A DNA stretch of 44,390 bases from Sphingomonadaceae bacterium (GCA_947453945.1 CANGJB010000023.1:1-44390); one strand, 5' to 3'. Counted from the first letter of the stretch, positions 35,060 through 42,973 are shown. Notes: generated by a model from the sequence alone, not told the origin. Made by a program: numbers and translations.

Positions 35060-35887
35060 TCAGATGATCTTGACGTTGTAGGGGTTGATCAAATCTTTGC
35101 GCTTCCAAAAGCTGTCGTTTGATGCGCGGTCGAATAGATCCGGCGGGAGGATGGGCAGGCGCTTTCGCGGCTCGACCTTGCCGCCCACCGAATGGAGCCC
35201 GGGTGTGCCAAGGCTTGTGTCGAAGGCATTGACCATATCCACTTGAAAATCGATGTTCTCAAAATCATGCCGATATTCCGGCAGACCCAAAAAACGGTAA
35301 ACTTCCTGCATCGCGCGGGCCGGCCGCTCCGTCAGCGTTTCATAGGTGAGCAACATCATCTTGCTGGCGTGCGGCCCGAAAAAGCCCTGCCGCAAGGCGG
35401 CCCATGCGAAGCCGATCATCCCGCTGCTGCGGTTCAATTGCTCGAAGCGATCATAGCAGGTGCCGCCCGCTTCAAATCCAAAAATCTTGGACAAGTCGAG
35501 GGCGTTGCGCTGGATCAGGCTTTCAACCGAATCATACACCCATTCCATGTCGCGCACGCAGCAAATGACCCGAGCGTCTGGGTAAAGGCGGTCCATCAAC
35601 GACAATTTGGAACACCACATCCGGTTGGTATCGATCACTGTGCGTTCTGGATGCACGTCATGATAATATCCTTCAATCGCACCGCGCAGCACAGCCAATT
35701 TCCGCGCATCATCATAAAACGGCGCGCTTTCATTGCCTTGGCTCATATCCCGCAAGGTGCTGGTGACGAGCGCACCCACGCCGCTGGAGATATTGGCATG
35801 AAGTTTCGGGTTTTGGCGCAAGATGGCGGAAAGTAGCGTCGATCCCGAACGGGGCAGGCCAGAGATGAAGTGAATGCCGTTGTGCAT
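35060..35887 (-). CDS. Sulfotransferase family protein
   Basis: This 275-residue PAPS-dependent sulfotransferase-like protein has the 5'-phosphosulfate loop FISGLPRSGSTLLSAIL at residues 7-23 and the 3'-phosphate motif CVRDMEWVYDSVES near residue 110. Pattern and length fit the Sulfotransfer_3-type families, which include bacterial enzymes acting on peptides, glycans and lipids. No signal peptide is visible, so it should act in the cytoplasm. It is 7 bp after the secreted unknown protein gene and 39 bp before the kinase gene, so its substrate may be one of the island's surface products. PAPS synthesis genes are not on the island. Confidence 0.85.
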   Translation of the reverse strand: MHNGIHFISGLPRSGSTLLSAILRQNPKLHANISSGVGALVTSTLRDMSQGNESAPFYDDARKLAVLRGAIEGYYHDVHPERTVIDTNRMWCSKLSLMDRLYPDARVICCVRDMEWVYDSVESLIQRNALDLSKIFGFEAGGTCYDRFEQLNRSSGMIGFAWAALRQGFFGPHASKMMLLTYETLTERPARAMQEVYRFLGLPEYRHDFENIDFQVDMVNAFDTSLGTPGLHSVGGKVEPRKRLPILPPDLFDRASNDSFWKRKDLINPYNVKII

Positions 35888-35894
35888 GTTTCAA

Positions 35895-36557
35895 TTACCT
35901 TGACGGCGGGCTTGAAGGCGCCCGTTTACGTGATGTGGAAGACTTGGATGAGGCCGCACCCGCTGGCACATTTGGCGCATTGGGTGCCACAAGCTGTGTC
36001 GGCCCAACGTTGATGTCATAAATCCGCCAATACCCGTTGATTGGCGCAAATCTGAGATCAAAGCCAATTGCACCTTGCCCGTCTGCCTGCGGGAAAGCCC
36101 CGACGAGCCGAAGCAATCCTTGCGGGCCTTGGCGAGGCGGAGCCGCGAACTGCGGCTCCAAAACGGCGGCCATAGACAGGTCGACCCCTTGACGGCGCAG
36201 AGGCGCAAACACCTCCGCCAAACGGGCAGCAGAATTCGCCCGAAAGGCTGGTGCCCCCAAATCTTGAAGGACCGAATAATTGCCTGTCTTATTCGCTTGG
36301 TCCAAGGCAATCAGGATCAAACGCGCCAGCTTAACCGGCCGGATGGGAGGCGCATTTTGAACGACCACGCTTGTTCCAGCCACAGGCATGGATGCCTTCG
36401 TCCCATTTGACGTTTCGGGTGCTGGGATTTGCGGCGCGACATCTGACTTTGTCTCGGGCGCAGGGGTCGCCGCTGGTTCGGGGACGCTTTGAGCAAGAGC
36501 AATTGGGACGGCCAACAGGTTAGAGAATATGAACAACGTCAATTTCTTGAGCTTCAT
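35895..36557 (-). CDS. Secreted protein of unknown function, Pro/Ala-rich N-terminus
   Basis: This 220-residue protein has a signal peptide (MKLKKLTLFIFSNLLAVPIALA), a Pro/Ala/Glu-rich segment to about residue 65, then a folded part (LARLILIALDQANKTGNYSVL, ARLAEVFAPLRRQGVDLS, FDLRFAPINGYWRIYDINVG) and a basic Ser/Arg tail. The central domain ending in NGYWRIYDI looks like a small alpha/beta (NTF2-like) fold, but I do not recognise it firmly. ATG 36557 is 9 bp after AAGGG; ATG 36563 is too close. It begins after the terminator that follows the autotransporter gene and heads the unit that includes the sulfotransferase and kinase. Confidence 0.75.
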   Translation of the reverse strand: MKLKKLTLFIFSNLLAVPIALAQSVPEPAATPAPETKSDVAPQIPAPETSNGTKASMPVAGTSVVVQNAPPIRPVKLARLILIALDQANKTGNYSVLQDLGAPAFRANSAARLAEVFAPLRRQGVDLSMAAVLEPQFAAPPRQGPQGLLRLVGAFPQADGQGAIGFDLRFAPINGYWRIYDINVGPTQLVAPNAPNVPAGAASSKSSTSRKRAPSSPPSR

Positions 36558-36590
36558 CTTCATAAGCCCTTTCTGTCCGCCCCACCTTTA

Positions 36591-36626
36591 GAAAACAAGA
36601 AGGGGGCGGGCCCGAAAGCCCGCCCC
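36591..36626 (-). terminator. Terminator candidate between autotransporter and secreted-protein genes
   Basis: A perfect 9-bp GC stem GGGGCGGGC/GCCCGCCCC with loop CCGAAA is followed on the minus strand by CTTCTTGTTTTC. It starts about 49 bp after the autotransporter stop. It should separate the adhesin transcript from the downstream genes. Confidence 0.65.
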
Positions 36627-36674
36627 TGATGAGTGTTGCCAATCGCCATTGGCTCTGACAAGCGGCTGGCTTGA

Positions 36675-38156
36675 TCAGAACTCGTAGCCAACAGCGATGT
36701 TGCCGCCGGCCGTTCCATAATGATCCAGCGTCGCCGAACCGCGCAGCGACCAGCGATCATTATCCATGCGGTGCGCCAAGCCCACGGCAAAGCCCGTGCG
36801 CCCGTCCCACAGGCCAACGCTGCCCGAAATGGCGGTCTTGCCAGCATGGATGGGCTGGATCAGCCCCGCTGTTGCCAAGGCAGCCGCCGTCGCAGCCGCC
36901 GATCGGTTGGCAAGCTTATCCAGCCGCGCGCCGATGCCATCCAATTGTTGGCCGACAGCTCCCAACGCCTGGTTGGTGGCATAAAGCTGCGATCCATTCA
37001 CCGCGTCTGTGCTGGTCGCGCTGATGCGCCCCGCTGCCACGTTGGTGATTGTGCGTTCATGCCCCGCGCTGCCCACGCTTACGGTGGACGCAGGCGCAGT
37101 ACCGGCAAAGCTGTAGCTGTTCCCCAACAGGGTGACACCCGTGGTCGCAACCGCCGCCGCCGTGGTTGATCCCGCACCAAGCGCCACAGCCCCCGCATTG
37201 TTGGCGGTGGCGTTGCTGCCCAAGGCGACAGCATTGGTGGCACGGGCATAGGCGCTATTCCCCAAGGCTGTCGCGGTATCGCCATCGGCCTCAGCATTCA
37301 TGCCAACCGCCGTGGCATGATCGCCATTGGCAACGGCATAGGCACCGATCGCGGTAGCATAGGCCCCGTTGGCCTTTGTGCCATTTAATTCGTATCCTAC
37401 ACCATCGACCCAAGTGGCGGTGCCGGAACCCAAGGCGACCGCATGGTTTCCATATGCGCCAGTATTAGAACCCACTGCGGTGGCTTGGTTCCCGTTCGCA
37501 CGAACCAAGATCCCCCCTATCGCAGTCGCATTGTCACCCTCAGCTTTCGCGCCGTAGCCTCCTATGGCAACAGAATTCCAGCCTAGAGCGTTCGAATATT
37601 TACCTATCCCAACCGAATTTCCGAGAGCATAAGAGCCATAGCCGATGGCAATCGCGTTCCCCCAATTTCCATTACCAGCTTGTGCACCCATCCCAATCGC
37701 GATGGACATGAACCCTTCCGACTTAGAATATGCCCCGATTGCAACGTTGCCCCAGCCATATTTCGCTTCGCTGTTTGCGCCCATCGCGATGGCCCAAGGC
37801 CCGCTGGCATATGCTTCGCCGCCTACCGCTATGGCTCGTTGGCCATTCGCGTAAGCACCGGACCCAAAGGCTTGCGCCCAAGAACCCTTTGCATAAGAAT
37901 TCGAACCTGTGGCGGTAGCACGAACACCTACCGCATTTGCATATGCGCCATTGGCTGTCGCGTAAGTGCCGTTGGCATAAGCGCCGTCACCGACTGCTGT
38001 TGCGTAAGCTCCAACTGCAGAAGCGCCGCCCGCCGAGTAATTCGTCGCATAGGCGTCGTCCGTATCAATCACGGTGGCTGTCAAACAAGCCGTGCTTACC
38101 AAGAGCATGTGACGAATTTTGCGATTTAGTCTGGATGTTTTGGCGTCTTTGATCAC
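36675..38156 (-). CDS. YadA-like trimeric autotransporter adhesin (short form)
   Basis: This protein of about 493 residues has an N-terminus [20 protein letters not shown] that looks like an extended signal peptide, with cleavage near TDDAYA. Residues ~40-345 are a head of YadA-type repeats (AxAxG patterns such as [20 protein letters not shown]), unusually rich in Tyr-Ala pairs. The neck [13 protein letters not shown] with [16 protein letters not shown] follows, then a very short coiled coil and the YadA anchor domain of about 70 residues ending in VGYEF. The long stalk of most relatives is missing. GTG 38156 has AGGGG 8 bp upstream; an in-frame TTG at 38177 lacks this. Dyad copy B lies 85 bp upstream. 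Confidence 0.9.
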   Translation of the reverse strand: MIKDAKTSRLNRKIRHMLLVSTACLTATVIDTDDAYATNYSAGGASAVGAYATAVGDGAYANGTYATANGAYANAVGVRATATGSNSYAKGSWAQAFGSGAYANGQRAIAVGGEAYASGPWAIAMGANSEAKYGWGNVAIGAYSKSEGFMSIAIGMGAQAGNGNWGNAIAIGYGSYALGNSVGIGKYSNALGWNSVAIGGYGAKAEGDNATAIGGILVRANGNQATAVGSNTGAYGNHAVALGSGTATWVDGVGYELNGTKANGAYATAIGAYAVANGDHATAVGMNAEADGDTATALGNSAYARATNAVALGSNATANNAGAVALGAGSTTAAAVATTGVTLLGNSYSFAGTAPASTVSVGSAGHERTITNVAAGRISATSTDAVNGSQLYATNQALGAVGQQLDGIGARLDKLANRSAAATAAALATAGLIQPIHAGKTAISGSVGLWDGRTGFAVGLAHRMDNDRWSLRGSATLDHYGTAGGNIAVGYEF

Positions 38157-38218
38157 TGGATGAGCCCCTAAATTCAAATCTATTCAGTCCGGCCAAAGTC
38201 CGGACGGGGCACCCCATA

Positions 38219-38914
38219 TCACATGATTTTTGGAATAGTCCATTCCCTAGTCGGGAACTCTGGGTCGTCCCATAATTTGGCATCAATTCTCTCTGCGTCT
38301 CTTGCGAGGGCAATCAACCAGACGCTGTCTGTTACGTTAAACTTTTCGCAAATGGATGCCCGATGCTTCTTCGCGGTGTCGGTTTGGATACCCAATATCT
38401 CAGCGATCTGGCGATTTTGGTAGCCAGCGACAATCAAAGGGAAGACTTCCCCCTCGCGGGCCGTCAGACGTCCCAACCCCGCCCGCAGCGTTTCTTTCAG
38501 GGTGTTGTTGGTCACCTTTTCAACGGACTGCGCCATCGCATCTGCCACGGCATTTAAAATCTGATCCTTTCGGGCGGGCTTCAACAAAAAGTCATGCGCG
38601 CCGCCCTTGATGGCATCAATGACCTGCTGCTGCTGGCTGTTGCCGGATAGGAATATGATGGAAGCAGCGTGCGCCTGCCGCATCAACGCCGCTTGCAAAT
38701 CTAGCCCCGTCCTCACCGGCATCGCCATATCAAGAAGGACGACAGACGGCTCTTCAAGGCGCAGCTCGTTCAGAAACAGATCGGGATCGGCATAGGCGCG
38801 GACGGTATAACCAGCCCGTTCCAGCGTCAGGCCGACAAAATGCAGAACGTCGGGGTCATCATCGACGAGATATACAGGACCCGGCGGAACCTGAGCGGAT
38901 TGATCTGGCGCCAT
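38219..38914 (-). CDS. LuxR/FixJ-type response regulator
   Basis: This 231-residue protein has a receiver domain with acidic pocket YLVDDDPD, phosphoacceptor Asp in VVLLDMAMPVRTG and conserved Lys in FLLKPARK. The C-terminal LuxR-type HTH contains LTAREGEVFPLIVAGYQNRQ and IAEILGIQTDTAKKH. The FixJ-like layout fits a regulator that binds a dyad as a dimer when phosphorylated. ATG 38914 has AAGGA 9 bp upstream. Dyad copy C lies 57 bp upstream of its start and copy B overlaps its last codons, suggesting autoregulation plus control of the adhesin. The kinase at 33.5-35.0 kb is the likely partner. Confidence 0.9.
   Translation of the reverse strand: MAPDQSAQVPPGPVYLVDDDPDVLHFVGLTLERAGYTVRAYADPDLFLNELRLEEPSVVLLDMAMPVRTGLDLQAALMRQAHAASIIFLSGNSQQQQVIDAIKGGAHDFLLKPARKDQILNAVADAMAQSVEKVTNNTLKETLRAGLGRLTAREGEVFPLIVAGYQNRQIAEILGIQTDTAKKHRASICEKFNVTDSVWLIALARDAERIDAKLWDDPEFPTREWTIPKIM
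38242..38258. promoter_or_regulatory. Dyad copy B upstream of the autotransporter gene
   Basis: ATTCCC-TAGTC-GGGAAC, preceded by TCC, lies inside the last codons of the response regulator gene (encoding EFPTREW), 85 bp before the autotransporter start. It shares the block TCCATTCCC-N5-GGGRA with copies A and C. The bases therefore serve both coding and probably regulatory roles. Confidence 0.62.
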
Positions 38915-38971
38915 CCCATTGATCCTTCGTGGTAAGATCAAATCTAATGGTCCGACGATCAAATCAAGTCC

Positions 38972-38988
38972 ATTCCCCAATCGGGGAT
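38972..38988. promoter_or_regulatory. Dyad copy C upstream of the response regulator gene
   Basis: ATTCCC-CAATC-GGGGAT, preceded by GTCC, lies 57 bp before the regulator start. The left half and spacer are identical to copy A; the right arm has one change. Its position suggests the regulator controls its own gene. Confidence 0.62.
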
Positions 38989-39201
38989 GCCTCCGGTGCG
39001 GCGTCTGTATTCATCCGCGCCCGATATCGATGTTGCATCAGGCGTGTTTCTGTCCAATCCTCAGCGATGTCCTCTCCGATACATTCCACAAATAGATCTA
39101 GATCGAAATTGCATGCACTCTTCTCCCGACCAAATTGCCAAACGATCAACCTGCGGCTTCGTCGAGAGCAAATCAGCGCCAACGGCGGCAAGCGAACGAT
39201 A

Positions 39202-39456
39202 ATGCCTCGAGGCGGAAAAAGGCCCGGAGCAGGACGTCCACCCAAGCTGCCAATGAAGCAGCGCATGATGGTTGGTGCCGCATGTGAGCGCGATTGGCTG
39301 GAGCTGTACTTCGGCGGAGCCATCCGCCCCTACAGCGTCAGAGAAGAGATAATCGATCGTCACGTGAAGTATATTGAGTGGAGATATGGGGAAAAAGTTA
39401 CCCCCAGAGCTGTCGCATCATGGTGGTCAATGTTCAGAAAGTCCCAGAAATCCTGA
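39202..39456 (+). CDS. Small basic protein of unknown function (island gene)
   Basis: This 84-residue protein begins MPRGGKRPGAGRPPKLPMKQ, a basic Gly/Pro-rich start common in phage and integrative-element proteins. A helical part rich in Trp and Tyr follows (DWLELYFGGAIRPYSV, EWRYGEKVTPRAVASWW). ATG 39202 is chosen because the family-like start lies there; the ribosome site is weak. It is divergent from the response regulator. The function is unknown; DNA binding is plausible from the basic start only. Confidence 0.55.
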   Translation: MPRGGKRPGAGRPPKLPMKQRMMVGAACERDWLELYFGGAIRPYSVREEIIDRHVKYIEWRYGEKVTPRAVASWWSMFRKSQKS

Positions 39457-39522
39457 CGCTTTGAATTTTGTCATATCACTTTGCCAAAACGGTAATCTGC
39501 GTTCATATGTTTTGCCGCCTTC

Positions 39523-39539
39523 GACAGCATCGTGCTGTC
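39523..39539. promoter_or_regulatory. 7-bp dyad before the excisionase-like gene
   Basis: GACAGCA-TCG-TGCTGTC is a perfect inverted repeat ending 16 bp before ATG 39556. It could be an operator for the small HTH protein or a hairpin that influences translation. Confidence 0.4.
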
Positions 39540-39555
39540 ACCTTGCGGAGAAACT

Positions 39556-39747
39556 ATGGAAACTTTTCTTACATCCATCGCCGACGCGCAACGCGCGCTC
39601 GGGATTGGCCGAACGACAACCTACCGTTTGATTGAAGCCGGTAAGCTGGAAAAGGTCAAAATCGGAAGCCGTACCCTTATCAAAATTGCGTCCATCAAGG
39701 CGTTGGTTGCTGAGGGACAAAATACCACGCAATGTGAAGCCGAATAG
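39556..39747 (+). CDS. Excisionase/AlpA-like helix-turn-helix protein
   Basis: This 63-residue protein reads METFLTSIADAQRALGIGRT, then TTYRLIEAGKLEKVKIGSRT and LIKIASIKALVAEG. This is the winged-helix layout of the HTH_17 excisionase family: the helix-turn-helix is followed by KVKIGSRTLI and a last recognition helix. CGGAG is well placed before ATG 39556. Such proteins steer recombination direction or activate integrase genes. The nearby recombinases are its natural context. Confidence 0.75.
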   Translation: METFLTSIADAQRALGIGRTTTYRLIEAGKLEKVKIGSRTLIKIASIKALVAEGQNTTQCEAE

Positions 39748-39750
39748 ACT

Positions 39751-40185
39751 GTGGGCCCGAGGCAAATTCGTGCGCGCCGTGTCAACCCGCGCGTCATCAA
39801 ACTACATCGCGCTTACAGTGTCGAAGAGGCTGCACAGGCTCTTGGCGTTCATAAGAACTCGGTGCGGGGCTGGATTAAAGATGGCCTACCGACCGTCGAC
39901 AAGTGCCGGCCAACGCTAATTTTGGGCCGTGACCTTCGAACTTACATCGATGCCAAACGTAAAGCTGCGAAGCGCCCTTGCCCTCCGGGAACCCTGTATT
40001 GCTTCAAATGCCGCGCACCTCGGCGACCAGCAATGGGCATGGTCGAAGCAGTCTGCAAAAACAACGTGACGGGCGACCTTAACGCCCTGTGCGAAAGTTG
40101 CGGCACGACGATGCATCGCCGTGTCCGCTTGGGCGCAATCAGCGCAACGATGCCCAATTTAGACGTTCCAATCAGGAATGAATGA
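39751..40185 (+). CDS. HTH protein with four-cysteine zinc-ribbon-like C-terminus
   Basis: This protein of about 144 residues has an N-terminal MerR/HTH_17-like helix-turn-helix (YSVEEAAQALGVHKNSVRGW with KDGLP and LILGRDLRTYI). A C-terminal part carries CFKCRAPRRPA and CESCG, which could bind zinc. The start is GTG 39751, 3 bp after the preceding stop, so the two genes are likely coupled. It may be an accessory DNA-binding factor for the recombinases; I do not know a named homologue. Confidence 0.65.
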   Translation: MGPRQIRARRVNPRVIKLHRAYSVEEAAQALGVHKNSVRGWIKDGLPTVDKCRPTLILGRDLRTYIDAKRKAAKRPCPPGTLYCFKCRAPRRPAMGMVEAVCKNNVTGDLNALCESCGTTMHRRVRLGAISATMPNLDVPIRNE

Positions 40186-40248
40186 CCACGCATAGATGAA
40201 CGCGTCAAACCTTCCCTAAACTGTGACAAAAGAGTGGACGATGATACC

Positions 40249-41368
40249 ATGGCAAAACACAACGCCTCGAATACCCGTATCAAGCGCGAGTATTTCATTT
40301 ATTTGAAGGAAGCGAAGCGCCTTGATGAAGCATCGATTGATGCGGTCGCAAAGGCTCTGATGCGTTTTGAAGAGGCAAATGGCCACAAGGATTTCAAGAC
40401 GTTCCACCGCGCGCAGGCGGTCGCCTTTAAGCAGAAGCTGGATAAGCAAACGGCCGTCCGAACTGGCCGGCCGCTGAGCCGCGCGACGGTCCATTCGACC
40501 CTCGCAGCGTTGCGGACCTTCTTCATCTGGCTGGCAGGGCAGCCGGGATACAAGTCCCGCCTTTCCTATGCAGACGCCGATTATTTCAATCTCTCCGACA
40601 AAGATGTCCGCATCGCGAAAGCTGAACGGCAAAAACCCTTCCCTTCTCTCGAACAAGTCCACCACGTGATCGCGTGCATGCCACACAGCACGCCATTTGA
40701 ACTGCGGAACAGGGCGTTGGTTGCGTTCGCCTTGCTAACGGGAGCTCGCGATGGGGCGTTGGCAACGCTGCGGTTAAAACACGTTGATCTCGTGCAGGGT
40801 TGCGTTGATCAGGATGCACGAGATGTGAAAACCAAGGGCAGCAAAACCTTTACAACATGGTTCTTCCCAGTTGGGGGAGAGGCGCTGCAGATCGTGCAAG
40901 ACTGGTGCCAATATCTGCGCATCACCATGCTTTGGGGAGAGGATGACCCGCTCTTTCCTCCAACTCAAATGGGCCTTAGCGAACATGGTGCATTTATGCC
41001 GGTTGGCCTGCGTCGCGGTGAGTGCTGGCAATCAGCCGCATCCATCCGCGAGATATTCCGCAAGGCATTCGAGGGGGGTTGGATTACCATATTTCAACCC
41101 GCATTCGTTCCGAAACACCTTGGTTCAATATGGCCAGCAGGTGAGCACGACGGCTGAAATGTTCAAAGCGTGGTCACAAAACCTTGGGCATGAACGTGTG
41201 ATGACAACTTTGACCAGCTACGGCAAAGTCCCGCCACACCGGCAGGCGGAATTGATCAAGGGCATGGGAACTGCGAAAATGGAGGGGGTAAGAATGGATG
41301 ACAGAATTGATCCCGCCCTCTTGGCCCAAGCAGTTGCCCTCGTGAAGACTTTGCAACGCAAGAATTAG
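40249..41368 (+). pseudogene. Tyrosine recombinase/integrase with frameshift
   Basis: The N-terminal SAM-like core-binding domain (RLDEASIDAVAKALMRFEEA) and the catalytic domain are present but in two frames. Frame one carries LTGARDGALATLRL (catalytic Arg) and VKTKGSKTF (Lys). A run of six G at 41073-41078 shifts the frame, after which the second frame supplies PHSFRNTL (His-x-x-Arg) and LGHERVMTTLTSYG (His and Tyr). With five G the sequence would read FEGVGLPYFNPHSF, and all catalytic residues would line up in one protein of about 372 residues. In the sequence as given, the first frame ends at 41157. It may be a real mutation, phase variation in the G-run, or a sequencing error. Confidence 0.85.
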
Positions 41369-41373
41369 TTAGT

Positions 41374-41385
41374 TTTGTCGACAAA
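41374..41385. repeat. 12-bp perfect palindrome between convergent recombinases
   Basis: TTTGTCGACAAA is perfectly self-complementary and lies just after the stop of the frameshifted recombinase gene, before the convergent integrase stop. No function is evident. Confidence 0.4.
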
Positions 41386-41390
41386 CAGAG

Positions 41391-41410
41391 GCGGTCTAGA
41401 CTGCTTTTTT
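41391..41410 (+). terminator. Terminator candidate after the frameshifted recombinase
   Basis: A short stem GCGGT/ACTGC with loop CTAG and one G-T pair is followed by six T (41405-41410). It overlaps the end of the convergent integrase gene. The stem is weak. Confidence 0.4.
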
Positions 41411-42814
41411 GGGAACCAGTGCCACCACTTGGGCCCCATCCGCCGACCCACTTGCGCAGAACCGACCCCAAGCTTCCATTAATTTAACCCGCGCGCCCGG
41501 TTGGCCCGGAACACCCAGATACGTTGTGCGCCGATACGCCGCCTGCACGGCGTCAGGGGTTTTGTGCGCCAACGCAGCCTCTACGACAGCGTCTGGAAAC
41601 CCTTCATTCGCGGCCCAATCCGTTAATGTGGACCGAAAACCGTGGACGTGAAACGGCTCGTTCATATCCCGAAGGACCTTAAGCAACGTCATGTCTGACA
41701 TTGGATTGCCAGCGACGCCGGGGAAAACAACATCCGTTCCCGCAAGCCTTAAGGCTGAAGCCTTGGACAGCACTTCCAATGCGACATCAGAGAGCGGAAC
41801 AATATGTGCCTTGCCTCGTTTCATGTGTTCGGCCGGTACTGTCCATAGCCGACCCTGAAGGTCAAATTCTGACCATGTGGCGAGCCTAACCTCCTGAGAC
41901 CTAGTGCCCGTGAGGATCAGCAGCTCAAGTGCCAACCTGCCAAAGGACGGCTTGCGCCTTAATGCCGATATGAAACTCGGCAAGGCGACATAAGGCATCG
42001 CCTTGCGATTTTCCCTTGCCTTCACCTGCCTAGGCAAACCTCGCCCAGCTTTCAGACTTCCGTTGCCAGACGGAGCTTCACGGGACCGCCAGCCTTTGGC
42101 ATGCGCATAGTCAAGGATCGCGCAGATGCGGTTGCGGACCTGTCGGGCAGTTTCAGGAATTTGCTGCCAAATTGGGGTCAGTACGGTGATAATGTCTGCT
42201 GCAGTTATGCTCCCGGCCGGCAAATCACCCAATTTTGGGAAAGCATAGTTTTCGAGGCTGGATATCCATTGGCGCGCATAAAGCACGCGCTCTAGCCGAG
42301 CAGGAACGCCGATTTGCTCCGACAGTAATCGTGCAAGCTTGGGAGCGTCAGATATCTCGACGACAGTGTTCTTGCCTAGCCTCTCACCAACTTCCCGCGA
42401 AAGCGACTTAGAGAAGCTCAGGATCAGACTATCGCGTTCAACTCGGCTAACCGAACCATCATTCACTGGAATGAGTTCCGTTCCAGTGTCGAACGTTATT
42501 CCTTGAAATCGGACATGTGAAAGGCCCAGCGCCTTAGACGCTTCGGTCACAGCCATTTCTGCGGCGCCGGTGACACCCCCTGTGCTGACTACCGCCACTT
42601 CGTCCGGCGTATATATGCCTTGCCGGTCACCTAGATACTTGCTGGCGGGAGCAATCGGGATTTGCCCCCCATTCACCCAAGCGTCTGCAAAGCTGGGTTG
42701 CGTAAGATAGAGGAACAAGCGCTTGGGCAGTTGAGGATCGGCGGGTGGGATTGGCTCCCTCGGTGGACGAAGCTGTAGCAAGTGGAAATTCCTATGTTTC
42801 AGCCGGACGCTCAA
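41396..42814 (-). CDS. P4-type integrase with unusual N-terminal domain
   Basis: This is a protein of about 472 residues. From about residue 168 it is a P4-family tyrosine recombinase: ARQWISSLENYAFPKLGDLP begins the core-binding domain, and the catalytic set is Arg in LTGTRSQEVRLA, Lys/His region MKRGKAHIVPLSD, HVHGFRSTLTDWA and ALAHKTPDAVQAAYRR with the Tyr. The normal DUF4102 arm-binding N-terminus is absent. Instead residues ~30-165 read LFLYLTQPSFADAWVNGG and onwards, a globular domain I cannot assign. No ATG occurs in the first 86 codons; TTG 42814 is the earliest start and others are possible. The gene begins 70 bp from the tRNA-Ser 3' end, the usual place for a P4 integrase. Confidence 0.82.
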   Translation of the reverse strand: MSVRLKHRNFHLLQLRPPREPIPPADPQLPKRLFLYLTQPSFADAWVNGGQIPIAPASKYLGDRQGIYTPDEVAVVSTGGVTGAAEMAVTEASKALGLSHVRFQGITFDTGTELIPVNDGSVSRVERDSLILSFSKSLSREVGERLGKNTVVEISDAPKLARLLSEQIGVPARLERVLYARQWISSLENYAFPKLGDLPAGSITAADIITVLTPIWQQIPETARQVRNRICAILDYAHAKGWRSREAPSGNGSLKAGRGLPRQVKARENRKAMPYVALPSFISALRRKPSFGRLALELLILTGTRSQEVRLATWSEFDLQGRLWTVPAEHMKRGKAHIVPLSDVALEVLSKASALRLAGTDVVFPGVAGNPMSDMTLLKVLRDMNEPFHVHGFRSTLTDWAANEGFPDAVVEAALAHKTPDAVQAAYRRTTYLGVPGQPGARVKLMEAWGRFCASGSADGAQVVALVPKKAV

Positions 42815-42883
42815 GTCAGTTGGGAAAGAACGGCGGTGCTAAACATGAAAACCACACTGCCGTGAACGGCAACTACCAAACGA

Positions 42884-42973
42884 TGGCGGAAGAGGTGGGA
42901 TTCGAACCCACGGATAGGTTTCCCCATCGCTGGTTTTCAAGACCAGTTCCTTAAACCACTCGGACACTCTTCC
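42884..42973 (-). tRNA. tRNA-Ser (anticodon UGA)
   Basis: On the minus strand the acceptor GGAAGAG pairs with CTCTTCC. The anticodon arm CTGGT-CTTGAAA-ACCAG gives UGA, a long variable arm follows as in tRNA-Ser, and the T arm GTGGG-TTCGAAT-CCCAC is perfect. CCA is encoded (complement of 42884-42886). It is the likely integration target of the island on its 3' side. Confidence 0.95.

Larger units (their letters stand above)
31963..42883. mobile_element. Putative genomic island at tRNA-Ser(UGA)
   Basis: The segment runs from the composition change near 32 kb to the 3' end of tRNA-Ser. Evidence is the P4-type integrase starting 70 bp from the tRNA 3' end, a second (frameshifted) tyrosine recombinase, small HTH/excisionase-like genes, lower GC than the flanks by eye, and cargo with a self-contained regulatory system. 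The left limit is inferred. The cargo genes are all on the minus strand. No conjugation or replication genes are visible, so it would need other functions to move. Confidence 0.6.

Noticed and set aside
36720..38129. Open frames on the plus strand opposite the autotransporter
   Set aside because: They are antisense to the regular AxAxG head repeats and have no domains.
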